Source: an uncultured Gammaproteobacteria bacterium
Lineage (GTDB): Bacteria > Pseudomonadota > Gammaproteobacteria > Pseudomonadales > Azotimanducaceae
Reading direction: 5' to 3'
DNA length: 5,371 bases
Assembly: GCA_913043075.1 (NCBI GenBank)
Contig: CAJWLI010000115.1
Span: forward strand, 1-5,371
Shown here: positions 1-5,371 of the stretch, one piece after another
How the letters are laid out: each line of letters opens with the position of its first letter
How positions within the stretch are numbered: the first letter of the stretch is position 1
The notes under the pieces: model-generated
Database searches by the model: none
What the model saw: only the letters and a program-made list of their open reading frames with translations
What the model was told of the DNA's origin: nothing
Made by a program: the position numbers and the translations under genes

Positions 1-1344
1 GGTGAGTGCCGTCACTAAGTCATTACAAAGGCCGGAAAACCCTGAGTTGCTCATTATAACTACCCTGATTTTCTCTTTTTCTTTTTCTATTCTTCGCAAA
101 ATATTTTTTCTTAGTGTTTTTAAATCCGAGATAATCTCAGCCTTTTCGTTTTCTAAAATAGCCATGTCCCATGAAATTGATTCAGGTTTATACCAAAGAA
201 CATGGTCAGCTGTTTGCGCGCTCTTCGATAACGTTTGTTTATGGTATCCACTTCGCATAGTGTGAGAAGCTGGTTCGATGACTGTTAAGATAAAATCTCT
301 CGGAGCTAATTCACGCAAACCCCGAAGAGTCGATTCTATAGCCGTTGGATGGTGCGCGAAGTCCTCGTAGAGGATTACATTTTGATTTTCAAATATCATC
401 TCCATTCGTCTCTTGACGCCCTCGAAACGTTCCAGAGCTTGACACGAAAATTCTACCGGCACGCCAACATGCTGAGCTGCAGCAATTGCTGAAAGTGCAT
501 TATTAATATTGTGATCACCCATAAGCGACCATGTAAATTCAATTGGATCTTTTTCTTCCCAAGAAATTCTTATACTGTCTTTCTGTGTATTAAGATCTCC
601 CGAGAAAGTCTCATTTATTATCTGCTGCTTCTCAGACCAGCATCCCCGGGAGACAACCTCTTGTAGATGCTGGTCTGTCTCGGGGTATATTATTAATCCA
701 TGTTGTGGAACTGTTCTAAGCAGCAGGTGGAATTGTTCTTTTATTTGTTCTAGATCAACAAAGATATCTGAATGGTCGAATTCTAAGTTATTTAAGACAA
801 GAGTTTTAGGACGGTAATGCAGGAACTTGGATCTTCGATCAAAATAAGAAGTGTCGTATTCGTCAGCTTCAATCACAAAAAAAGGCCCTTTGCCAATTCG
901 CGCAGAAGCAGGGAAGTTTTTAGGCAGGCCTCCAATCAAAAAGCCAGGCTCTAATCCAGCTTCTTCAAGGATCCAAGCGATCATTGATGTTGTGGTAGTT
1001 TTTCCATGTGTGCCAGCAACAGCGACCACCCACCGATCACACAGAACAGATCGATAAAGCCATTCAGCTCCAGACATGAAAGGAACTCCATTTTCGAGCA
1101 CAAATTCAAGTGCCGGGTTCCCCCTAGAAATATTTGCATTGCCAATAACCACTAGATCAGTCTTTTTTGGAATGGAAGTTGTTTTGTAGCCTTGATCTAA
1201 AGAGATCCCTAAATCTTGTAACTGATGGCTCATAGGTGGGTAGATGTTTTGGTCGGTCCCCGAAACCACGTGTCCCAGTTCTCTTGCTAGGCAAGCGATG
1301 CTTCCCATCAATGTTCCACAAATACCCAGAATATGGATGCGCAT
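1..1344 (-). CDS. mpl: UDP-N-acetylmuramate:L-alanyl-gamma-D-glutamyl-meso-diaminopimelate ligase (Mpl), 3' end cut by window edge
   Basis: Reading this strand from the ATG at 1344 gives 448 open codons with no stop before the window edge. Mpl is a cytoplasmic Mur-ligase-family enzyme that uses ATP to join recovered murein tripeptide to UDP-MurNAc, so that peptidoglycan fragments are recycled. The N-terminal domain has GICGTLMG (residues 7-14) and the Mpl-typical YPPMS (35-39), which separates it from MurC. The ATP P-loop GTHGKTTT is at 111-118. EADEYD is at 159-164, NNLEFDHSD at 185-193, GDHNINNAL at 276-284 and EDFAHHPTAI at 327-336, all in Mur-ligase order. SNSGFSGL (432-439) matches the SNGGFGG block near the C-terminus of Mpl (about 457 residues in E. 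coli), so only a few codons should be missing. It starts 2 bases after the stop of the upstream membrane-protein gene, and no strong Shine-Dalgarno site is visible, so translational coupling is likely. Identification is confident. Confidence 0.96.
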   Translation of the reverse strand, partial: MRIHILGICGTLMGSIACLARELGHVVSGTDQNIYPPMSHQLQDLGISLDQGYKTTSIPKKTDLVVIGNANISRGNPALEFVLENGVPFMSGAEWLYRSVLCDRWVVAVAGTHGKTTTTSMIAWILEEAGLEPGFLIGGLPKNFPASARIGKGPFFVIEADEYDTSYFDRRSKFLHYRPKTLVLNNLEFDHSDIFVDLEQIKEQFHLLLRTVPQHGLIIYPETDQHLQEVVSRGCWSEKQQIINETFSGDLNTQKDSIRISWEEKDPIEFTWSLMGDHNINNALSAIAAAQHVGVPVEFSCQALERFEGVKRRMEMIFENQNVILYEDFAHHPTAIESTLRGLRELAPRDFILTVIEPASHTMRSGYHKQTLSKSAQTADHVLWYKPESISWDMAILENEKAEIISDLKTLRKNILRRIEKEKEKIRVVIMSNSGFSGLCNDLVTALT

Positions 1345-1346
1345 AC

Positions 1347-1862
1347 TTAGTTTATTGAAAACTTGGTCGCTGTGAGAACGCTTATTATTTCTATGAGAAG
1401 CGCTAAGCAGGATCCTTGAACCATGCTCACATCAGCAGATTTATGATATATGAAACCAGCAATGGCTAGCCACCAGCCCAAACAAACAAGACTAAATGAG
1501 TTTGCAAATATAAGAAGATTTGAATTTTCAGCATAAAGAAGCGTTAGATTGAAGGGGAAGAGTATCAGGAGCATGATTGCATTTGTGCCTAAAAGGGAAC
1601 ATACAGCGGGAATATAAGTGTATTCTCGATTTTTGAACTTGAGTAGCACGTACGTTAACGATAGCTGGATAGTAATCCCGATAATCGTAGAGGAGAAAAT
1701 TTTCAGAAAAGATTGCTCGGGGCGGGTATTTAAAAGAATAGCAAAAGCGATTATTAGATAAATCGTAAACGTTGCTAGCGCCGCAAATGTTGAATTAGGT
1801 ACTTTGGATGGAGCCTCTTTTAGCAGGCACAATCGCCAAAAAAAACTTATAATCTGAAGCAT
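1347..1862 (-). CDS. Small integral membrane protein of unknown function (171 aa), middle gene of the mpl operon
   Basis: I do not recognise a named family. The 171-residue product is strongly hydrophobic, with about five likely membrane-spanning segments at roughly residues 26-44, 55-76, 85-107, 116-138 and 146-167. A short charged N-terminal stretch (RLCLLKEAPSKVPNS, 10-24) precedes the first one. No cleavable signal peptide, metal-binding motif or catalytic motif is apparent. The positioned PxxxPxS-like N-terminus recalls small uncharacterised membrane proteins of beta- and gammaproteobacteria, but that is only an impression. That it is a real gene is supported by the tight fit: its ATG lies 1 base past the transporter stop, its TAA ends 2 bases before the mpl start, and an AGGA site lies 10 bases upstream of the ATG. 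Context suggests an inner-membrane role connected with the transporter or the cell envelope, but this is inference only. Confidence 0.85.
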   Translation of the reverse strand: MLQIISFFWRLCLLKEAPSKVPNSTFAALATFTIYLIIAFAILLNTRPEQSFLKIFSSTIIGITIQLSLTYVLLKFKNREYTYIPAVCSLLGTNAIMLLILFPFNLTLLYAENSNLLIFANSFSLVCLGWWLAIAGFIYHKSADVSMVQGSCLALLIEIISVLTATKFSIN

Positions 1863-1863
1863 T

Positions 1864-3144
1864 TTATTTGTATCCTAAATTAATTTTTCTTACCTGCGGC
1901 ATCAGAGCACCAAATATTAATGTCAAAAGTAATAAAGCGATTCCGCTCGTGAACAGGCCGGCTTGCACACTTATTGTTTCAGCTATATAACCGATCGGCA
2001 AAATCCCTAGGGGCATCAGTCCGTGAGACATCATATCAACACTCATTATCCTGCCTCTCATGCTTTGCGCAACTTGAAGTTGCATGACTGATCTGTTCAT
2101 CGACATATTGATTGCAGAAACAAATCCAATACAGCCTATGACAATGGTTGAGATAAGATAGTCGTTAGTAATTGAAAAAATTGCTACAAGCCCTCCCCAA
2201 AGGGCACCGGTTCCAATGATCCAAAAGCCTTTTTTCGTGACTGAGCTCATTTTGGCTAGTGCCAGAGATCCGATGATTGCTCCAAACCCCATACCTGTCA
2301 TTAGAAGACCAAGATCGTCTGGACCTCCCTTTAAAACGTCCGTTGAAAATGCGGGAAGCAAAGTATTTATGCTAAGGCCAAAAAGGAAGGGGAGTATTGA
2401 CAATAGTATTAAGCCTCCAACGATTGGCGAGTTGGCCACGTATCTTAGGGCTTCTTGCGTATCTTTTAAGGCGCTTTTTTTTTGTATCTGTACTGGCCGT
2501 CCAGGGTGAGAAATATAAAGGACAGACAATGCGGAAACAAAATAAAGCAGGGAAAGAATCACGTAGACTAGTCCCACGCCAAAGCCTGAGGTAGTGTTTC
2601 CCTCGGCGAAAATAGCAATGATAAATCCCGCAGCAGCTGGCCCTACTATTCTTGCGAGGTTCCAGCAGGCGCTATTGAATGCCATGGCGTTGAAAATAAG
2701 CTCCTCTCCAACAAGCTCGGGAATAAAAGCGGTCCGCGCTGGCATTGATAACGCTAGCACTGTTCCATTCAAGAATCCAATCACTAGAAAAGCTGAGAAA
2801 TCTGCTTTGCCTGAAAATATTATTAAGGCCATAACTAAGGTAGCAAGACCATTTATAAATGGTGCCCAACCTATAATGGGTTTTTTGGCAAATCGATCAG
2901 CTAAAACTCCGCCCAACAGTGAGAAAACAACTTGTGGAATCATAAAAGAGAGCGTCACCCAGGTTAACTTCATTGCTGAGGAAGTCATTTCATAGACCAT
3001 CCAACCTTGAGCAATTAGTTGCATATTTAGAGCAAAGGCTGATCCTAACAAGCCGATCGAAAGGTACTTGTAATCATTTACCCTTAGCGATGCGAAAACA
3101 GATTTCACGTTTTCCTGTGGCAGATCATCGTCTAGTGTGGCCAT
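1864..3144 (-). CDS. MFS transporter, MFS_3 / EntS-like family (DHA3-type)
   Basis: The 426-residue product is a typical major facilitator of about 12 membrane helices in the inner membrane, presumably a proton-driven exporter. The loop between helices 2 and 3 carries motif A as GGVLADRFAKK (78-88). The stretches PARTAFIPELV (135-145) and NSACWNLARIVGPA (157-170), and the C-terminal-half loop SMRGRIMS (361-368), are characteristic of the MFS_3 group that includes the enterobactin exporter EntS. A basic central loop (about 211-240, with QKKSALKD at 221-228) joins the two six-helix halves. The substrate cannot be read from sequence; no siderophore genes are nearby. It is the first gene of the probable three-gene operon ending in mpl, with 1 base between its stop and the next ATG. 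The ATG at 3144 has only a weak upstream site (TAAGA) but gives a normal cytoplasmic N-terminus. An A9 run at 2475-2483 lies in the central-loop codons. Confidence 0.92.
   Translation of the reverse strand: MATLDDDLPQENVKSVFASLRVNDYKYLSIGLLGSAFALNMQLIAQGWMVYEMTSSAMKLTWVTLSFMIPQVVFSLLGGVLADRFAKKPIIGWAPFINGLATLVMALIIFSGKADFSAFLVIGFLNGTVLALSMPARTAFIPELVGEELIFNAMAFNSACWNLARIVGPAAAGFIIAIFAEGNTTSGFGVGLVYVILSLLYFVSALSVLYISHPGRPVQIQKKSALKDTQEALRYVANSPIVGGLILLSILPFLFGLSINTLLPAFSTDVLKGGPDDLGLLMTGMGFGAIIGSLALAKMSSVTKKGFWIIGTGALWGGLVAIFSITNDYLISTIVIGCIGFVSAINMSMNRSVMQLQVAQSMRGRIMSVDMMSHGLMPLGILPIGYIAETISVQAGLFTSGIALLLLTLIFGALMPQVRKINLGYK
1873..1876 (-). promoter_or_regulatory. Shine-Dalgarno site (AGGA) for the 171-aa membrane protein
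   Basis: AGGA on the minus strand lies within the last codons of the transporter gene, 10 bases before the ATG at 1862. It supports that start and suggests that the two genes are translated from one message. Confidence 0.5.
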
Positions 3145-3194
3145 TTAATATCTTAGTTCTTGTTATTTTTCTGGAACGCCAACAGTCTGTGCTA

Positions 3195-3213
3195 AGAAAC
3201 CCGCAGGGCTTTT
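3195..3213 (-). terminator. Weak hairpin, possible terminator of the dehydrogenase gene or leader hairpin of the operon
   Basis: Read on the minus strand, AAGCCC and GGGTTT pair around a TGC triloop: three G-C pairs, one G-U wobble and two A-U pairs. Only CTT follows, so the U-tract is poor. The position, about 110 bases after the dehydrogenase stop and 50 bases before the transporter start, fits either a weak terminator or a leader structure. Confidence 0.22.
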
Positions 3214-3284
3214 GTGCTAGCTTTAGGAAGCACCTATAGTCTAAAGAGGATGACGATCGTGTATGTCTTTTGCGCTCTCGATTG

Positions 3285-3313
3285 CGTTCCCAGTTGTGAC
3301 TCGAACGATTTTT
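3285..3313 (+). terminator. Hairpin plus T-run in plus-strand orientation
   Basis: CGTTC (3285-3289) pairs with GAACG (3303-3307). Inside it AGT (3292-3294) pairs with ACT (3299-3301) around a TGTG loop. ATTTTT (3308-3313) follows directly on the plus strand, which is the shape of a modest intrinsic terminator. No plus-strand gene ends here, so if functional it would block antisense transcription into the dehydrogenase gene. On the minus strand the same stem starts about six bases after the dehydrogenase stop (3319) but lacks a U-tract, so there it could only protect the mRNA end. Confidence 0.25.
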
Positions 3314-3318
3314 AAGTT

Positions 3319-4509
3319 TTAATCTGGCAGCCCAAGAACGCGTTTTGCTATAATATTCATCTGGACTTCGTTAGTGCCGCCGTAGATAGTAACTGCGCGC
3401 GTGTTTAACCACGATCGCGTGCTTTCTATCTCTCGCTCAGAAAAACCGTCTCCTTCCCAGCCGATTCCTTTGATTCCCATCAAGTCAGATTTAATCTCAG
3501 TAAAGTCTCTCGCCAAATTTGCTCCGACGAGCTTGAAGATCGAGGTGGTCGGGCCGGGAGTCTTCCCCGAGGAATTCTCTTGGCTCACTCTTCTAGCAGT
3601 TAGCTGAAACGCTCGCTCACGCATCGAGTGGACAAGCACCTGATCTCTGCGAGATTTCTCCGCAATCAATCCGTCATCCTCCCCTGAGTATTTCTTTGCG
3701 AGAACCGCTAACTCATTCTTCTGTACCTTTTTATCTTTTTTCTTTGAAGCTCCGGCTAAACCTCCAATTCCGGATCTCTCGTATTGCAAAAGCCTTTTGC
3801 CTATCGACCAGCCTTTGTTCATTTCGCCAACTAAGTCATCTCTTCTGGCCTTCACGTTGTCTAAAAATGTCTCGCAAAAAGGAGATGACCCTGAGATTAA
3901 CTTTATGGGCTTGATCGTAACGCCTGGTTGGTTCATGTCGAAAAGAACAAAACTGATGCCCTCATGTTTATTGGCTTCTGCATCCGTTCTCACTAACGCG
4001 AACATCCAGTCCGCATATTGCGCTCCCGAGGTCCAGATTTTCTGACCGTTTATTACAAACTCGTCGCCTTCAATAACCGCTTTTGTTTGGAGAGCAGCAA
4101 GATCTGAGCCGGCCCCCGGCTCGCTATAACCTTGGCACCAACGGACGCTGCCGTCGCAAATTTTGGGGATATGTCGTTGTTTCTGTTCTTCAGATCCAAA
4201 TTCTAGCAATGTTGGCCCGATCATTGTGAGGCCCATGCCCGAAGAGGGGGCTGTGGCCTTGATTCGCTTCATTTCCTCTGAAAGGACCTGGGCGTGCTCG
4301 GAATCCAATCCCCCACCTCCAAACTCCCTTGGCCATGTCGGTGCAACCCAACCTTTCTCTGCCATTTTTTCAAGCCACACACCAGCTTCAGGTTTGCTGT
4401 ATACGAGATGGGCGTCTTCCCAGTGAAAAGAGAGATTACGCATCTCCTGAGGGCAATTTGCTTCAAGCCAGTCTCTTGTGTCTTCTCGAAATTCGGCGAT
4501 ACTTTTCAT
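3319..4509 (-). CDS. Acyl-CoA dehydrogenase family protein (396 aa)
   Basis: This is an FAD-dependent flavoenzyme that should introduce an alpha-beta double bond into a CoA thioester and pass electrons to electron-transfer flavoprotein. Numbering from the ATG at 4509, the N-terminal helical domain includes PTWPREFGGGGL (58-69). The middle domain has QGYSEPGAGSDLA (126-138), the classic FAD/substrate signature, and KIWTSGAQYADW (157-168). The C-terminal domain ends with TIYGGTNEVQ (374-383) and NIIAKRVLGLP (385-395). Glu is absent where MCAD-type enzymes have it (YEGT; here YGGT), while YER places a Glu (residue 244) near the helix-G position used by isovaleryl-CoA and long-chain dehydrogenases. 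A lysine-rich stretch lies at about 254-273. Substrate is not predictable; branched, aromatic, steroid-side-chain or fatty acyl-CoA are all possible. The ATG at 4509 was preferred to an in-frame GTG at 4539 because AGGAG precedes it and the N-terminus matches family length. It appears to be a single-gene unit. Confidence 0.93.
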   Translation of the reverse strand: MKSIAEFREDTRDWLEANCPQEMRNLSFHWEDAHLVYSKPEAGVWLEKMAEKGWVAPTWPREFGGGGLDSEHAQVLSEEMKRIKATAPSSGMGLTMIGPTLLEFGSEEQKQRHIPKICDGSVRWCQGYSEPGAGSDLAALQTKAVIEGDEFVINGQKIWTSGAQYADWMFALVRTDAEANKHEGISFVLFDMNQPGVTIKPIKLISGSSPFCETFLDNVKARRDDLVGEMNKGWSIGKRLLQYERSGIGGLAGASKKKDKKVQKNELAVLAKKYSGEDDGLIAEKSRRDQVLVHSMRERAFQLTARRVSQENSSGKTPGPTTSIFKLVGANLARDFTEIKSDLMGIKGIGWEGDGFSEREIESTRSWLNTRAVTIYGGTNEVQMNIIAKRVLGLPD

Positions 4510-4697
4510 AATATTTTCGGCTCCTGAACGGACATACACTCTTATTTGGCCTTATGGTAGAGAAACTAGCCTGGAATTCCTAGTAGCAAAATTTCGCTTG
4601 TCCCGAAACTTTAAAAAAAACAGATTTTTTCTAGGAAAAGTAAACGTTTGGGATATGGAAACATTTTGATAGCGTGGTAGAGTCGAGCTCAAAATTA
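4510..4697. other. Divergent intergenic region between the dehydrogenase and haem A synthase genes
   Basis: These 188 bases must hold the outward-facing promoters for both flanking genes. The stretch is AT-rich, with an A8 run (4613-4620) and a T6 run (4625-4630). I could not find a -35/-10 pair with good match and spacing on either strand. The only clear symmetry is GGAATTCC (4573-4580), with CTAG at 4566-4569 and 4580-4583, and a loose TTTT-CTAG-AAAA dyad at 4626-4639. No small gene is evident. Confidence 0.5.
4521..4525 (-). promoter_or_regulatory. Shine-Dalgarno site (AGGAG) for the acyl-CoA dehydrogenase
   Basis: AGGAG on the minus strand lies 11 bases before the ATG at 4509, a slightly long spacing. 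It decides for this ATG over the in-frame GTG at 4539, which would place the site inside the coding region and add ten unconvincing residues. Confidence 0.6.
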
Positions 4698-5371
4698 ATG
4701 GCAGGCAAAATGAAGACAACAAATCTCCATTTAGTTTATTGGTTGGCTCTAGTTTCGGCAGCTATATTAATAATGATCATAGTTGGTGGAGCTACAAGGC
4801 TTACTCAGAGTGGGCTCTCTATGGTAGATTGGCGCCCCATAATGGGAGTTATCCCTCCACTCTCTCATTCGGATTGGTCAAGCCTGTTCGAAAGTTATAA
4901 GCAATTCCCCGAGTATCAGAAACTCAATCAGGGCATGACCCTGGAAGCTTTTAAAACCATATTCTATTGGGAGTACGGCCATCGCGTATTGGGAAGATTG
5001 ATAGGCGTGCTTTTCTTTGTGCCGTTCTTGTATTTTTTAATTAGAGGCAGAATAGAGAAGAGGTGGCGTTCGAGATTGTGGATCGCATTGGGACTTGGCG
5101 GCTGTCAGGGTCTGATGGGATGGTATATGGTGCAAAGCGGCCTAATAGATATTCCTCACGTGAGTCATTTCAGACTGGCTGCTCATCTGCTTTTAGCGAT
5201 CTTTATACTTGGGTTTATCCTTTGGTTGATCTTAGACATGCTAGAGATTGAGCCGGTCTCAGTTAAGCCGTCGCTTCGAAATCTCGTTTTGGGGTTAGCT
5301 GTAATCATGGGATTCCAATTAATGTTTGGCGCATTTACCGCTGGCTTAGATGCTGGACAGGGGTTTAATAC
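4698..5371 (+). CDS. ctaA: Haem A synthase, COX15/CtaA family, 3' end cut by window edge
   Basis: This inner-membrane enzyme oxidises the C8 methyl group of haem O to the formyl group of haem A, the cofactor of aa3-type cytochrome oxidases. In all, 224 complete codons are visible of a family usually about 330-360 residues long, so roughly the first two thirds is present. Family signatures are GGATRLTQSGLSMVDW (30-45), IPPLSHSDW (52-60), YWEYGHRVLGR (90-100) with the EXXHR motif (Glu92, His95, Arg96), GWYMVQSGL (141-149), VSHFRLAAHL (155-164), in which His163 is the likely second haem ligand of the N-terminal half, and GLDAGQGFN (216-224). Membrane helices are near 14-32, 98-115, 127-146, 158-180 and 194-213. 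The ATG at 4698 is preceded in frame by a TAA at 4641. A second ATG at 4710 is possible; neither has a strong ribosome site. The gene diverges from the dehydrogenase; cyoE/ctaB or SURF1 would be expected downstream but lie outside the window. Confidence 0.95.
   Translation, partial: MAGKMKTTNLHLVYWLALVSAAILIMIIVGGATRLTQSGLSMVDWRPIMGVIPPLSHSDWSSLFESYKQFPEYQKLNQGMTLEAFKTIFYWEYGHRVLGRLIGVLFFVPFLYFLIRGRIEKRWRSRLWIALGLGGCQGLMGWYMVQSGLIDIPHVSHFRLAAHLLLAIFILGFILWLILDMLEIEPVSVKPSLRNLVLGLAVIMGFQLMFGAFTAGLDAGQGFN

Larger units (their letters stand above)
3145..3318. other. Intergenic spacer between the acyl-CoA dehydrogenase gene and the transporter operon
   Basis: This 174-base spacer holds no convincing gene. 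It must contain the 3' end of the dehydrogenase message and probably the promoter and leader of the transporter-mpl operon, both on the minus strand. Two small hairpins are visible (3195-3213 and 3285-3307), and TGTGCTA occurs twice, at 3188-3194 and 3213-3219. A minus-strand TTGGCG about 20 bases upstream of TAAGAT, just ahead of the transporter ATG, is too widely spaced to call a sigma-70 promoter. Confidence 0.5.

Noticed and set aside
2..1057. Plus-strand open frames at 2-265 and 851-1057.
   Set aside because: Both are antisense to mpl, whose minus-strand frame is unbroken and matches Mpl motifs throughout.
2594..2995. A 133-codon open frame on the plus strand opposite the transporter gene.
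   Set aside because: It lies wholly antisense to strongly family-like MFS sequence, has no ribosome site of note and gives a protein with no recognisable domain; it is a shadow of the real gene.
4510..4539. Longer dehydrogenase start at an in-frame GTG (4539).
   Set aside because: The AGGAG site at 4521-4525 is placed for the ATG at 4509, and the extra ten residues do not resemble the family N-terminus.
3401..4669. Several plus-strand open frames opposite the dehydrogenase gene, one (4478-4669) extending into the divergent spacer.
   Set aside because: They overlap the well-supported dehydrogenase frame, and the translations show no domain-like or membrane pattern; the last is mostly antisense leader and spacer.
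4674..4712. Alternative haem A synthase starts at GTG 4674 and ATG 4710.
   Set aside because: GTG 4674 has no ribosome site and would add unlikely residues. ATG 4710 is possible and would shorten the protein by four residues, but nothing favours it clearly over 4698.
5063..5251. A 62-codon plus-strand frame inside the haem A synthase gene.
   Set aside because: It is an alternative reading frame of a clear COX15 coding sequence.
1..5371. Search for tRNA, rRNA, CRISPR repeats, insertion-sequence ends and riboswitches.
   Set aside because: No cloverleaf, repeated-spacer pattern, terminal inverted repeats with a transposase, or recognisable riboswitch core was seen by eye; the coding density leaves only two spacers of under 200 bases.

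Overview
The window looks like ordinary chromosome from a Gram-negative proteobacterium, most likely a gammaproteobacterium. The pointers are Mpl, a murein-recycling ligase found mainly in gamma- and betaproteobacteria, a COX15-type haem A synthase for an aa3-type cytochrome oxidase, and a stand-alone acyl-CoA dehydrogenase. Base composition is moderate to AT-leaning. A free-living, aerobic, possibly marine lineage would fit, but the genus cannot be named from the sequence. There is no sign of phage, insertion sequence, CRISPR array, rRNA or tRNA.

Layout. Bases 1-3144 hold three minus-strand genes packed almost without gaps. Transcription would run from an MFS transporter (3144 to 1864), through a small unrecognised membrane protein (1862 to 1347), into mpl (1344 leftwards, cut by the window edge a few codons before its expected end). 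The gaps are 1 and 2 bases, so the three are very probably one operon. A 174-base spacer (3145-3318) with two weak hairpins separates this operon from a minus-strand acyl-CoA dehydrogenase gene (4509 to 3319). A 188-base divergent spacer (4510-4697) follows. The haem A synthase gene then starts on the plus strand at 4698 and runs off the right edge.

Function. Mpl returns a recovered murein tripeptide to the peptidoglycan precursor pool. The acyl-CoA dehydrogenase should oxidise a CoA thioester and pass electrons to electron-transfer flavoprotein and the respiratory chain. The COX15 protein makes haem A for the terminal oxidase. The transporter substrate and the role of the small membrane protein are unknown; their tight coupling to mpl is the most informative context here. 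I found no clear evidence of a new multi-gene system. The points most worth a second look are the conserved-looking but unassigned membrane protein in the mpl operon, an A9 tract inside the transporter gene, and the apparent relocation of the catalytic base in the dehydrogenase.
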